Source of the DNA: Seison nebaliae
Lineage: Eukaryota > Rotifera > Pararotatoria > Seisonacea > Seisonidae
DNA: 64,000 nucleotides
Reading direction: 5' to 3'
Assembly: GCA_023231475.1 (NCBI GenBank)
Contig: JALJEE010000928.1
Coordinates: forward strand, 46,309 to 110,308
The notes beneath the pieces were generated by a model. The model was not told the DNA's origin. It was given only the letters and a program-made list of their open reading frames with translations, and did no database searches. Below are positions 12,210 through 26,700 of this stretch, piece after piece. Positions within the stretch are counted from its first letter, which is position 1. Each line of letters begins with the position of its first letter. The translations under genes and the position numbers were made by a program.

Positions 12210-14857
12210 CCTCTAATCAAATGCTCATTTGTTCTTTTAAAATAAAAATTTCCTCGACACTTTTTCCTGTTTCCCCACCGTTTCCAATTAAAAATAATCT
12301 ATTGAATAAAAGAAAGATCATTAATATTTCCATTCATTCTCTGAATAATCATATATTCTCTCAGGAAATTGAAACAATGAACGAACTGCAACATAAATGC
12401 ATTATATCAGATGGAGAAGACATCAAATTATTATTCTATTGTCTACAAATTCTTATCAGTCGCTGACAGTCAATCGACAATTTGTAGGAGAGATACTCAC
12501 TTCAATATATTCATCAAACAACTCTCAATAAATTGTAAATTAAATTATCATAATTTAATACTAATGTTAATCAGTCACAAATATATGATTCATATAAATA
12601 AAAAGAGTCAACTCGTCTCCTGGACATACAACCACACATTCATTAGACAACATCAGGAATTATTCAATTTGATAATTTGAACTTAAAAGACAACATTACC
12701 TACAATCGAATAAAATGGAATTTTACATTAAAAATTTCTAATGAACGAGAATGATATAATGTCGATTGAAGAAAGATTATTATGTTACATGAAAAAATGA
12801 AATTATCATCATTATCGTTGAAAATAATATGGTTCGGTGTCTAATCTTCCGTTCGATATCTTTCTAGAAAGAATAATCTCATGAAAGAAGGAGGAATACT
12901 TCCATTAATTTCTGTAAGAGAATTCATTTCAGATCATACATCGAATTATGTAAGAAATAATGGGAGAATTGGGCAAAGTATTAATATTAATAATAATTGT
13001 CAATGAAGGAATAATGACAGTCGAGCAAAGAGGAAATCCAGTAATATTAAAGGAAGTTCGCGCTAAAAATGACCTTCTGTCAACAATATACTTTGACTGT
13101 GAGAGGAAAGGAAAAGAAGAAGATAAAATAATAAAAATAACATATTCGAATAATTCAATACGCATGTAATCTTGCATAAATAAATAATATATACTTAATA
13201 TGAATATTTACCGATTAGAATTTATGTAATTGAAAGAAATATTTATATTCGGGGAATAAAGAAAAATAATGAATTATTTCTTCATATATGTTTCATTTGT
13301 TCGATTTTATTTCAAATAAACCGGAATTAAAACCAAATGATAAACTCTAACTCTTCTATTTGTTCATTGTGTTCGACGGATGGAGATGGTTAATGGACAC
13401 TACACTTATCAAACATGAATTCTCTTCTTTCAGCATAACGAAAATAGAATGACGAATGTTTCTTTATTTAACGAATGGAAGAAGAAAGAAAGAAAGAAAG
13501 AAAGAACGATCTATTTACACATACAAACACACTCTCGCCCAATTTCGGAATATTATATTGCTGTTCATTCTACTCGGAAGTTTTCACAAGAATAGAATAG
13601 TGAAAGAAAAAATAAATAATTATTATTTCCATCAATTCATATGTTTACGGATATTTCATCCCTATACGTGTGTGTGTGTATGTATTTATGACATGTCTTC
13701 AACATATTCTTATGAAGAGATGAGAGTGATGTATTAATAAATAATTATTTATTTCGCTTAACTTTTGGTCGGGGAGTAGGGCGAATGGCGGGAGTTGAAT
13801 GAAGTCAGACTTTACCTATCGTTCATTTTTTTCTCTCTCAAATTGAAGAATGATTATTTTTCTCTCTTTCTCTCCACAATGATGTCCATTATATTTCATC
13901 CTTTTTCTACATTCTCATATTCTCCATCAAATGGAAATATATTCACACTGAAAAAAAGAGAAATTTTCTTTTGACCATTCAAATTTAATTCATAAATAAT
14001 TTTTAAATGGGAACGATTAAGAATACTCAAATTATTAATCGAACATATCATAAAATTTTAGGATGCATTAAATTAAGCGAAGAATTTCTTGAACAGTTAA
14101 AAGAAAGAAAAGTTTAATGTTGTTGTTGTTAAAAGTCGATCTCTCTGTAATTGAGATGATTGAGAAATTCGTATATTCTTCGAATCACCTCTCTAACATT
14201 CGTCAATGTCATCGTCTCCCATCACAAATACTCATAATTGGTCGATCGGAATTTTATCGTGTTCATTTCCCAAAAGTTGTCCTGCTATTTTCTCTTTTTT
14301 TACACATGCCTCTCTTTCTCTAATTAGTTTAATGTGCCGAATATGTACGTTAATGATTGTTGTGCAATTATGGGAAGAACGCAATGACGTATAATTCGCA
14401 CAAGTTTTCTTTCAAGGCATTTTACTACAAAAACATTCCCTCATCGTTCAATCATCGAATACTTCCACAACAACTGAAATTGATAAATACAAATTTGTCT
14501 CTCTCAATCCACAGACAATTCTCACATCAAATAAGAATAATTTGAGAAAAACAATAATTGTTTGAAGGTTTCCGAGAGAAATTAAGGAAATTAATTAGCT
14601 TAATTATTTCCATTATTTACTTTATTATAGTTCTTTATCATACTTCTATTCCACAATCCTTTTATTGAGCTTCCAATTAATAAAAATGTTATTGATTTAT
14701 TCATTTCATTCATTTTAACTTCGAAATTCTGGAGAGAATAATTGGAAATTTTAATAAAATAAGACTATATTGAAAAACTATAAATATGGTGATTAAGAAA
14801 TATTTGGACTATAAACTTTTAACGTCGTTCAATTCATCTAATTTATTTAGACGAAAA
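12210..14857. other. Intergenic, 2.6 kb, no supported gene
   Basis: The region lies between the dynamin 5' end and the 3' end of the branching enzyme gene. Open frames are short, lie on both strands and have no recognisable domain. It includes a (GAAA)n run at about 13483-13507 and a (TG)n run near 13670. Near the dynamin end it should hold that gene's promoter and 5' untranslated exons; near 14700-14857 it should hold the branching enzyme 3' UTR. Confidence 0.5.
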
Positions 14858-17121
14858 TTAAATTCGTTTAAGAATGACTGCAGATCTTGAAGGTAAATAA
14901 ATTTTGAGTGAACATTTCATTCCATCAAATTCGCCTTCTTTCGCCAAATAATTATGTTTCGTATCTACACGACTATATCCTCCAAATTTCGAGTCATCAC
15001 TTGATAAGATGATGTTGAAGTTGCCGGAAGAAGACGCACCAATTTGATAATCGGTATAACTCTTGTTCGGATGGAAATTGAAGCACCAGATCAATCGAGA
15101 ATTTCTCAAACTGCCTCTCTCGAATACGATAACTTTGTCATTCTCATCCTTCCTACTAATAAACTGAGAATATTTAAAAAGAATTAATTTATTGTAAATT
15201 GAATGATCAAACTTCTCGATTTTCGTCATTAAAGAATTGAAATTCCTCTTCCACATTCAACATACATTCGTCGAATTTGTTAAGGAATTTATATCTCAAT
15301 AATTCGTTGTCAACCAAATTCCATTGTCTTCGACAATAATGATAAGATTCATTGTTTCCTTTCCTGGGAAAGTCGAGCCATTCGGGATGACCGAATTCAT
15401 TTCCCATAAAATTCAGCCAACCATTCCCACCCAAACCAAAAGTCAACAAACGAATTAATTTGTGTAATGCAATACCTCGATCTAAAATCCGATTTATTAT
15501 AATATATCATTTGGAATTTAGTTGAACCTATTTCAATCGATGGACTCTCCATTACACTCATATTCGTATACATGAATTTGTCCATTAACCAAAAAGCGAG
15601 TGTCTTATCACCGACGAGTGCTTGATCATGTGATTCACAATAAGTGATACATTTTTCATCGAATCGTCGATTAGTTAACGTCCAAATCTTTCCAATAGAA
15701 AATAGAAATTAGACACACAAACAAATAAAACAAACTATATTTCCCATTTCCCATTGATCGTCTGTCGAGTGTTTGAGGAGACGAATCCACATATCTGGTA
15801 TAGACATGGCGAGTCGATAATCGAAACCGATTCCACCTTCATCGATCGGAAGACATAATGTTGGCATTCCACTCACATCCTCTCCTATCGAAATCATTTG
15901 AGGGAAAGTTCTCCTTCCTACGTAATGACATAACATGAGAAATATGATCGATTCCACATCGACATTCATCCCAAAATAATTGGGATAACTTCCAAATGTT
16001 TCATCAATTCCATGTGAATGATACAACATCGAAGTGACACCATCGAAACGGAATCCATCAAAATGGTATTCATTCAACCACCAATGTACATTGGAGAGTA
16101 AATAACGTTGAACTTCGATGTCGTTATAATTGAAGAGACGTGAATTCCATTGAGAATGGAAACCTCGACGATTGGCATGAAAGAAACAGTTATCACTACC
16201 ATCGAAACGGTTTAATCCGTCGTTTGTATTCGAACTCGAATGAGATATGATGAGATCTAATAAAACGATGATATTTAATCGATGACATTCATCGATTAAT
16301 TCCTTTAATTCATTCGGCTCTCCATATCGAGATGATGCGGCAAATGGTGAAGTGACTTGATAACCGAAAGAAGCATAATATGCATGTTCCATTATTCCCA
16401 TCAATTGAATTGTATTATATCCCTGTCTTTTCAAACGAGGGAGAACATTCTCTTTAAAATCACCATATGATGCGATTTTTGGTTGGGATGAAGATATGCC
16501 AATATGCGCCTCATAAATTCTTAAAGAATTTCTATTTCGTTCAATTCCTTTCATTCGTTCATTCTCATATTTCCATTCGAAACGTTTATCTTTTCCATTT
16601 ATCTCATAAAATATTCCATCATAATCATTGGAATTAGTTGACGAACTGGCTTTCACATAACATGACCACGGATCAAGTCGCACTAATTCATTTCCCTCAT
16701 TATCGATTACTAATAATTTAATTTTTGATTTATCTTTCAATTTCATCGAATCCATTTCCTCAAATTCCAATTCCCATTTACCAAAAGGTAATTTCTTCAA
16801 TTCATGTGATCGTTTGTTCCACTGATTGAAATCTCCAAAAACATATATCTGTCGAGCGTGTGGTGCCCATAGTCGGATGAAGATTCTTCCATTTAATTCA
16901 TTCCGTTTAATTCCATAAATTTTATGAGATTGAATGAAACTATCAATCTCTTCGATTTCTTCGATTCGTTTCAATGATAATTGGTAAAGTTTGTGTCTTA
17001 AACGAAAAGAAGAGAAAATGAAATAATTCTCAGTAATAATAATAAACCTTCTTTGGATCTCTTTCGAATATGGTTCGAGTAATTTATCTTTAAAGTTAAA
17101 TATCGTCTCTGATAAGGTCAT
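14858..17121 (-). CDS. GBE1: 1,4-alpha-glucan (glycogen) branching enzyme
   Basis: Four exons joined by three introns of about 45-50 bp give a protein of about 700 residues, matching human GBE1 (702). In order: an N-terminal helical part, a CBM48 carbohydrate-binding domain ([19 protein letters not shown]), a GH13 catalytic barrel and a C-terminal beta domain ending in [13 protein letters not shown]. The catalytic triad is present: nucleophile Asp in [10 protein letters not shown], acid/base Glu in GEDVSGMP and Asp in [11 protein letters not shown]. The enzyme moves alpha-1,4 glucan segments to form alpha-1,6 branches in cytosolic glycogen synthesis. The upstream frame reaches 17163 but begins with GTG; the first ATG (17121) gives MTLSETIF and a length that fits the family. 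It is complete. Confidence 0.95.
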
Positions 17122-17441
17122 ATCTGATTCTTCTCTAATATTATTCCTTTTCCAAGTTTGCACGCTCTCTTTTCAAAATGTACCAATCAATTCTTTTTTC
17201 CAAAAATCTCTAAAATTCATTCATTTTGAATTATCTTAATCTTATTTGAATTCATAGATCTTTTCTCATTAATTGTAATTTGATTTTAAACATTAAAATA
17301 AAAATTAGTTTGAGAAGAAAATTGTTGACTAGTTCGCGATAAGAGATTGAGAATGAAATGTGTTATTAATGAATTGAATTAAATTTTTAATTTTTAAGAA
17401 AAAAATTTTATTTTTCAGAAAATAAAAATTCGAATGATTAT

Positions 17442-17996
17442 TTATTTCTTCATTTTCGGTGCATTCTTCTGTTCGAAGGACACGCGTGAAGGCAAATTGA
17501 TTCCCTAAAATAATTACAAGAAAATATTTTTGTATAAATACATTTAATGAGGAAAGAACTAACAAAGAATTCACACATTTTCTTTGTTTCGTCATCAATT
17601 CGGAAATCGCCGGTCAAAACTGATTCTGCCGGAACATAATTATCTCGAAGTTCTCGTTCTTCTTCTTGCAATTTAATCGAAATTCCTCGAACAGGATTCT
17701 TTTGGATTCTCTTCATCAAATGAGTAATGAATCTGTTTGATCTCTTATAAAAACCATTTTCATTGAAACCGAATGAAAAGTAACCCAGCGATTTGATTTC
17801 TCAATCGTTTCCCATGAAGAATTGCTACTTCACCAACTACTCGTTTGTTTGTATGGAAATCGAATCCCAATTTAGTATAGTATTTTTCGATGATTGTTCG
17901 CGAAGATTTCTTCACCGTCTTGGTTCTTACACGCACCTGAAAATTTCATGGAATTAACGTGATAAAAAAAAGAAAGATACAATAATGTCTCACCAT
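17442..17996 (-). CDS. RpS17: 40S ribosomal protein eS17 (RPS17)
   Basis: The first coding exon contains only the ATG (17994-17996), followed by an intron ending in TTTTCAG; human RPS17 likewise has an intron right after its start codon. The joined product is 128 residues: [48 protein letters not shown] and [11 protein letters not shown] match eS17 closely. Four exons are separated by about 45-60 bp introns. The protein is part of the small ribosomal subunit. The last 20 residues (after KKMCEFF) are Lys-rich and differ from the usual LQVTQP-type tail, so the C-terminal exon is divergent or alternatively spliced. The C-terminus of this family is variable, and the intron phase (0) is consistent. 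Confidence 0.93.
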
Positions 17997-19566
17997 TTTT
18001 AAGATACACGAATTTTCGAAATAAAACTTTTGTTGTTGTAGTGTGTGTAAAGCGGAAAATTTGAAAGTGTTACATCAAATTTGTTTCCTATTAAACCATA
18101 ATAATTCCAATTTGTTGCTATGTTACAAACCATACAGCAAACAGAACTGGACATCGAACTAAAACTTTATGATGGTGAAATTAACAGATAATACAGAAAA
18201 ATTGTTCAAAGAGTTCTTATAACATTAAAAATTTGATGTTTCATTTCAATTAACATCTGTTATTTCAGCGATTGAATTATTTTAGAATTCTTTAGTATTT
18301 TATGTATTAAGCAGCCACATGATAAATATCGATAATTCTTAAACTTACGTTAATTCTCATTTAATATATATATATATATATTCCGTTGTTTTTTACTCGA
18401 GCGTTCATTTTTTATAATTTGACCTGGTTTCAGATTTTATTATGAATATTTTTAAATGACTTTTATATTTTTTATTAAATTTTCTTTGTAATTTAATTGA
18501 AATTTACTATTCTAGTTAAATTTTCTTAAGTTTTAATTAGTAATTAACTAATACTTGGAAGTAGAATCTATTAGATGCTGAATACTATATTATACTGTAC
18601 TATATACATACTATATACTGCATAGTACTGTAAGTAGTTTATTTAGAAAACGAAGGAAAATTGGTGAAATGGAAAGAAATAAGTTAATGAAAGAATTAAA
18701 ACGTTTCATTGTCGATGAAAATGAATAATGATAGTCGTTAAATGAAGATGGTACAGAAAGGAAGGTTGTCGCTGAATTAGGAGAGTTATCAAATTAATTA
18801 AGTAATCCAGAGATGAATTGAAATAAGATAAATTGAAAAATATAAGTTGCCGATTTGTTATTGTCATTGGGTAGTTCGATTGAAGAAGGAGATTGAATGA
18901 TTTTGCAATTGAAAATTTTCGTTTGGTTCTTTTTTTTTTGTTTGGTTAATCAGGAAGATAGAATAAAAGTTCTAATAAATGATATTATGTATGAAAGAAG
19001 ACAACGCTAATTTCATATTCTTTTTCACCGAGTTCTTTTGGTTCATGACAATGTTTCATGGGCATCGTTTTACTGTTCTTATTCTTATTCTATTCGATAA
19101 CAGTCTTATCCGATGACAGATCGAAGTATGGTGAGATGAACCAAAAATGATTGGATTGAAATGAATATGATAATGAATAGTTTGCCGTTAAATTGGGAAG
19201 GATGAACCGGGTGAAGACACATATTACACGTCATGTGATAATAGATCGATACAATTAACCATTTCCACCCAAACGGAGAAAGAATAATTGGATAGAAGTG
19301 CAATAGATTCGTTAATGAAAAGAAATAGATTATATGAAAGATGTTCGAATTTGATGTAAATGAAAGTTTTCATTTGTAGAATAACAAAAAATTTGCTCTT
19401 GCAAATAAAACTCTTGAGAGTTTCATTCTTTGTTCTGTCTTAACATTCACTCTCACTTTCTCAACATTAACACTAGAGTTGGATGATGTTGCATTAAAGT
19501 TGTATTTACTCATGTTGACAATAAATAAAAAATTATTCGTTAACAAAATTTCGTTGTCTTCTAATT
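17997..19566. other. Intergenic between eS17 promoter and exchanger 3' UTR
   Basis: No coding evidence. It holds a (TA)n tract at about 18366-18381, a CATA/TATA-rich patch near 18590-18630, and an 11-base T run near 18934. The part next to 17996 must act as the eS17 promoter. The part near 19000-19566 is probably the 3' untranslated region of the Na+/Ca2+ exchanger. Confidence 0.5.
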
Positions 19567-22500
19567 TTAAAATCCGGTGATATGGCAATATGCTTTCAAT
19601 GATGAGATGATGATGTACATCATCCATAAACTGATCAATAATCCTCCGGTGACATATTTCACGACTTTCGGTCCACCTAATTCTCCACCGCCAAATCTCG
19701 GTAACCGTTTCAATAAAATTATTCCAATTGCAATACAAGCGAATATACAAAATATCGTTACAGAGAATGCTATGGATCCTGGATCCATCTATAAATAAAC
19801 AATTGAACAGCAAATAAGAAACAGAATTGAATCTAACTATGAATTTTTCACCTTTTTTTTGTTTATATCCTGCAGCAGCAGTCCATGCAATGCCAATACC
19901 GAGAAATACATTAACGGCGTTACTTCCCGTAATATTTCCAATTGCCGCATCAGCATATTCCTCTTTCTGTGCAGCGATCATACTCGCAAATGTATCTAAC
20001 AAATAATGAAAGAATAATTTTTGAAGATTATTGATTTGACATGACATTAACCTGGTAAACTAGTACCTAATGCAACGAAAGTAATTGCATTAATTGTATC
20101 TTTTAATTGAACAGTACAACCAAAGTGAGAGGCCAAATCTCCAACTAAAGCCGTTAAAATGGCGATTACAAATAAAGAAAAGACGAAACATGGCCAGCCA
20201 TCAAGTAATTCTTTAATTAGTTTTTAAATTTATAATGGAGTTATAAAAGAAAGTTTATGGAACTTGATGGAGGAACTATTGCAAATAGAAGTTTCCATGG
20301 TAATTGTAAATAAAATAAAAATCTTTCGAAACAAGTCGGTTTTCTTGGTTCTCCATCATCGTCCTCTGAAATAAGATGATGAAAAAATCAAAAATATTAT
20401 TATAAAAAAAACCTGCTTCAATTTTTAATGCTTGTTGAAATTGTTCTTTCCATGTTTCAGTACCAGCTTCTTCTGAATCATCCTCTTGCACCAATTTGTC
20501 CACCATTTCCTAAAAAAATATTTCATTTTAAAAATAATTGAAAATAGTCGTTTAACATGCAAAGCATTATTCTCTCGAATATTGATCTTCAGAGTGTTAA
20601 TCGATCCTAATTGTGGACGTCCCTGAATTGCAACTTGTCTTTCTTCCTCAGTCAAGTCTTGGAGGAGAGTATCCGTTTTCTTCACACTTAACAAACTTTC
20701 TGCTTTCGAGATGATACTAGCTTTAGTGCTTCGACGAGCTAAAATAAATAGTTGATAAATTTCAAAAACGGAAATATAAAAACTTCTATTGAATTGGTCG
20801 TTTGTTGGTTCGCTCAACACCAAATTAAATGAGACATCTTTCTGGTATTGGTCCGTATCGATAATGGGTATCTTAATTACTTTCCTAAAATAACATGGTA
20901 AGTTATAAATAGAATTATGAATATTCTCGTTTTTCAATTAGATTCTCTAAGGTGTTTAGTAAGATGAAATGAACTACAAAATAACGTTAAGATGGGTGTA
21001 TGATGATAAGATGATAATTAGTGATGGTGATAATCAATGAACAATTAAGGATAGAAATAAAAAAGAAAAAATAATCTAATTGTTTTAATATATACTCTCT
21101 AAATCATTACTACTACTAGACTCTAATTAATGCTAGTATTGTCCAACGAGGTTTCGTCCAACATTCCTTACTCCATTAGAAATGGAAGAAATTATTAGAA
21201 AATCATAAAAAATCATATGTTGTCTATTATTGCGGTTAAAAGTGAAACAAAAAGAAAAAGACTATCACCAAATGCATTAAAGAATGAAACTAAGGATGAT
21301 AAAGAATGTGAATAAGAGAAATTATGGCAGAAATATATCTCAAATTGAGATGTTGATAAGATTGATCATTTGGAAGTGAATCGAGATGACCATAAAAAAT
21401 ATGAAAGGAAATTGGGCTTACGCAACTAACGGACTTTTCAGAAGTAAATATATTAGAAATATGAGTGTGATACATAAGATTGGGATTTTGTTAATTTAAT
21501 GATCCATAAATGGATGGAATTTTTCATCCGATGATAAGATGGTGGAGCAGGTGACAATTATTGAGAAACAAACATTATTAAACGTGGAGTTGGAAAGACG
21601 AATTAACTCGAATACTAACTCTACTTCTTCGTCAGCAAATTCTAGGACACCGTTCGCTTCATCATAATCGGTGCCTGGCAAGGCGTCAATCCTCTCCGTA
21701 TGATATTCAATCATCGCTTTTCCATGTGCACCAGTTTTACGTACAACCTGTATTAATGAATGATAATATATATTAATGTGCAAGAATTGATTGAATTAAC
21801 CTCAATTTCCAAAAGACCAATATTCTCTTCAATCATTTTCTCCGATTCTATGAATTCGAATACTCCACAATGATCATCATCGAGGATGGTAATCCTTGCA
21901 GTAGATTCTGGTCCTAATATCGGTACGTTATCATCGGTATTATTTCTTAATCGTGGATTAGTCAACCGAACTAAAAAGTATTCGTCTTCTTCAAAAATAT
22001 CGTCATCAACAATCGGTATGGAGAGAACGAATTGTATTTGACCAGGTCGAAAATTGATGGTTCCATTCTTTGGTTTATAATCCTTTTCAGCTGTGGCAGT
22101 TCCATCTTCCGTGCAATAATCTACTGATACTTCTGATTGCAAATTACCTCCACGGCGAACAATGACAACTTCAGCGTTGCCACATGACTCCAATACTCGA
22201 TATTCGTCAGGTTCGAAATAAATGATTTGTTCTGAACCGGCCATCAGTTCTCCAGGTGTCTTCATTGTCGATACTTCATCACTGTCACTATCTCGATCAC
22301 GGAATGCTCCAGATAATCGTTTTTTAATTGCTGATTTCGGTTTTCGATAAAACGCTTTACTATGAGTCTTTCGTTTTTGGATTTCTTGACGAACCATTCT
22401 CTCCAAATCCTTGTCATCCAAATGTGGATGTTTCTGTTTAATTTCACGAATAATCTTCAAATCTTCCAGAGTTCTCTTCTCCAATAAATCGATGTATGCT

Positions 22501-23729
22501 GCATTGTCTTCAATAATTTCTGTACCTTTATTAAGCATGGGTTTATTAGAACCTGCAGAATCGGGAGTTAACGCACCTTGAACATCGATATCGGTATCTT
22601 TCAACCCGCTACTCGGTTTCGAATGATTGTTTAAGTATTGGTCCGATTGACTAGTTTTCCTCGACGGCATCACAGAGAATCGTCTCTGTGTGTCAGCCAT
22701 AACCCTTTTACCAATAGCTCCGTAACAGAACTTCTTATCAACCCCATAAGCGACGAGGACAGTTATGGGGAACATTAGGAGAGTAACAATTCCTTCCCAT
22801 AAGGCGATTTCACCTTCCTCACCAATTTGAGAAATGATAAGGTACATCCAAACATAAGCAAAAACAGAAATAAAAGCAGTTAACAGGAAAACACGGAGGA
22901 AGTTAATTTTCTTTACTGTTCCATCAGGCAGACCGAGCACACATACGGCAGAAATGATAAAAAGATTAAACGCTGCACTTCCAACAATTGTTCCAGGTCC
23001 CAAGTCGCCGGGTTCGAAATCATTTCCAGCCAGCTCAATGATGGACAATAGAATTTCAGGTGCGGATGATCCAAGTGCCATTAACGTGAGATTCGCCACT
23101 GTTTCATTCCAAATTCGCACGTTGATCTTCTTTATACTTCCATCAGGTGATTTCACATTAATATGCTTCTCTTTCGATGTAATCACTTCAATCGATTCCA
23201 TAAAACGATCGGAGATTATTGCAATTCCTACGAAACAATAGGAGAGACATAGAAAATAGACGACCGCTCTCAATACAATCATTCCAGTAGATACATCATT
23301 CGGTTTCCATCTTGGCAAGAGAATTCCATCTTTACACGATTGTTTCGCTTTACACTTATCGACTGGTTCCTCTGTTGTTGCACGTAAAGAAATTGTATCT
23401 TTTCTCACTTTATTCTGATATTCTACATGTCTCCGATAAGCAGTTAAGACATCTGGAACTTGATAATTTTCCTTGTTCTCATTCGATTCACCATCGTTCT
23501 CATGGACGGTTGAATAATGATTATTTCTTCTTTCGTCATGTATCTCCTCTTTCACATTCCCACCATTATCAGTCGAATCATGAATCGTTTCTGATAATCT
23601 CAATATCCATGACGCTTCTTGAACTGGTATTCGATACGAATTCTTCTCGGATGTTGTATTATTATTTGATAATTGTGGATAACTAAGGACGGCACAAACA
23701 ACGCAAAATTGTAATATTAAGTATTTCAT
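19567..23729 (-). CDS. Calx: Na+/Ca2+ exchanger (Calx/NCX type)
   Basis: The first large exon starts at the ATG at 23729 (MKYLILQF, a cleavable signal peptide as in other NCX proteins); the longer frame begins with TTG. It encodes the N-terminal membrane half with the alpha-1 repeat (NLTLMALGSSAPEILLSIIE, GSAAFNLF), the XIP-like basic segment after the fifth span, a long cytoplasmic loop, and Calx-beta domain 1 with the acidic Ca2+ cluster (IVDDDIFEEDEYF, ILDDDHCGVFEF). Later exons give Calx-beta domain 2 and the C-terminal half with the alpha-2 repeat (ITFVALGTSLPDTFAS, GNITGSNAVNVFLGIG), ending in SSLKAYCHITGF. It extrudes Ca2+ using the Na+ gradient. Most introns are 45-85 bp. One, inside Calx-beta 2 (about 20887-21619), is 730 bp, at the place where other animals use alternative exons. 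All exon junctions are in phase. Confidence 0.95.
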
Positions 23730-26700
23730 TGTTGTCAACTGAATGAAGGAAGATGAATTATCAATTTCTTAATTATTATTCAATGTATCAATTAGTCATC
23801 AGTATCGGCAACCGTTTCCAATTGTGGACTACCAATAAATATTCGTTCTCTCGTATTATACCAAAAACGGAATGGTATAATTATTATGTGAGTTGAGGAA
23901 ATGAATTTTTCCTAGTTTACCTTTTAACAATCATTTCTAAAAAAATACATACCATTCGATGAACAAATTTTGTTGTTGTTGTTGTTGTTGGGGGTATCGG
24001 GTGGAGGTTAATCTAGTGAATGATAAACAAATAAATTTAGAATAATTTCTTCCGATTATATGATTTTGTTAGTGAAGAATAAAGTTGATTTATTTCTGGG
24101 TGGAACAATCAAATGGAACAATAGAAATTTCGAACAATAAGATTTCTGAATAATAAGAATAAAGCAACTAAATTAAAATGTTAGACCGGCGTTAACCGTT
24201 CTATCAACGAATCTAAATGGAGGAAATCCAATGGAAAATTGGACGATGAAGGGAAATCGAACTATCGAACATTGGTAGTATTTCTATTATCGTCAATTAG
24301 ATTATTCGTCAATTATTGATAAATGAGAAAGTGGCAACATAACAGGATTTCAAGGAGAAGAAGTCGAATAATTTTATTTTGATAAGAATTTATTGCTCCG
24401 TTCACTACTGTTTATCTTATGTAAAAGCGAAGTAGAGAGATATTTTCTGATCTATAATACTTTGGAATTATATGTTCAAATTAGAGAATGTTCCGTTGAA
24501 ATTCGTTTTCTTATTCATCTTTCTCCTTTGCCGTTTTTCCTCTCACAGTTAACGTCTTATTCGTTTTCCCTTCCATTTACAGAACAGTTTCATTCTTTCC
24601 ACTACAACATATTACATCATAAAGAGAATAATTATATGAAATAGTTCTGGGCCCACATATGGAGTAGATGAGCTGAAAAGATTACAAGATGAATGGAATA
24701 GATATACGTGTTTCTGGTGCGAGTGATTTGTGAAGAAGAATTAAATAGATATACAGATATCTTTCTGATGAATTTATGTGTTTTTCTTTTGGTGCAATCG
24801 TGTATATACATCCATCTTTTCTGTGATTAAGATAAAAGAGATAACTACAAATATCATGAAAAATAGAAACAAATTTCTTTCAAGGGGGGGAAAGAACTTA
24901 TTCAATAACATTTCACTTTATCTTCAGTCAGCCCAGACAAATACAACGCAGTTACAAATCTAACGTAAAATTCGAGAGGAGAGAAGATGTTTTATTCCAT
25001 TTATTTACCTTCCAAATCTAGTACCATCTATCTATCTAGCTACTACAATAATAACGAACAATTATAAGATGCAGATTTCGACGTAGGCAGAGGCGGTACA
25101 TATGAAGTAAAGCCGGAAGAGAATCTTGTTGGCGGGGTTCAAACATAAGAAACGTTGAGGAATTGATTAAAAAATTTGGTGAGTAAAAGAAAAATTGATA
25201 TTTCTTTTTATCAACTTTACTTCATTTCACATGGACTTTCCCGGATATATTGGCATGTGAAGTGGAATAGGGATTTATTTAATAAAATTCCTCACAATCA
25301 CTATATACTTCCATCGGGATTGCTCCTTCCTTCGACATACTTATATAAGCTCTGGTGTGTCAGATTGGGATGCGCAAATCATTTTTAGCATGAGCACAAC
25401 AATAACTACACAATGGTTGAATTATTGATTAAGAACATTTGATGGAAGGATGTATGATGCCATCTCTTTCATTGGCAAGTACATGCGAAGGAAACAGAGA
25501 ATTATAATCTCTGTCTATATACAGATATATTTTGCAATAGATATACTAGTGTGAGCACATGCATTCTCAATGCAAAAATTAGTCAATTGTCTAGTTATTG
25601 AGTAAAATAATCATGTAAGTACCTCATTATCATTACCATCCACCTGTAATACTAAATCAATCAATTAATATTCGTTAACTAACAAACTTTAATAAATCTA
25701 TTCGATTCCTTTCACATCTCGTTTTACTCCATTAAATTTTACTTAACAAATAATTATGATTACATTGAACTATATCGGTTGGAGGATATCCTAAAGTTTC
25801 AATGATGTTATCGATAATGATGTTAGACTAAAAAACATGCCAATCTATCATGAACTATCAATAACCAAATAATGAGTACCAAGATTGATTAAAACGGAAA
25901 TGAGAAATATCCTTTTTGTTTCTTAACGAGAAATAATAAGAAATAATTAACAGATGACATAAAGGTAGATAATGGAAAATCACACAAAAATTGATAAGTC
26001 TAAATTAGATGTACAAGTTCGGTTAATCTACGAGGAAGAAAACTTGATAGAAAACATACAACTGATTCATGATAATGTTAAAAGAATATTCCACACAACA
26101 ATACACGTTACAAATTATCGAATTGTTGATGTTCAGTGTCGACATAATTATAATACGATAACTAACATTAACAGTTATATTATAATAATATTATTAGCCA
26201 GCTTCTTTTCACTAAAAAACTGTGGAGGATACAATTTTCGAATGAAATAATAATCACAACAACTTCTCGATAATGAGAAAGCGAATCGAAAACTTCCAAA
26301 TAAAATAAATTTATATAATTAGAGTAAAAGGACGAAACGTCTGGCGGATATAGTTGTTTCTGACGAAATATTATATCAACAAAAATTTTGAAAAACTATG
26401 AGAATTATTCTTTGAAATTGACATTCAAATGATACTGACAATATGTTTGCATATTCTAATTCGTCAAATAACTATATATTCCCAAAGGCATAATAATTCT
26501 TTTTATAAGGATTCTGCTAAATTTATGAGACTAAAAACATATTAAATAGTTTTCCTAAAAACAACATAATCAACAACATTAAATTCGACAGTAGACTCAT
26601 AATGATGGGGAATGAAGTAATTGGGAATTTCACAGAGCAATTTGTCCATTTGGAATTGATCGAATGTAAGTGTCGTTGTAAAAAAAAAAGATTTTGATGG

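Noticed and set aside
25972-26250. 92-residue frame in the gene-free block as a gene
   Set aside because: No homology, no flanking exons, and composition like random AT-rich DNA.
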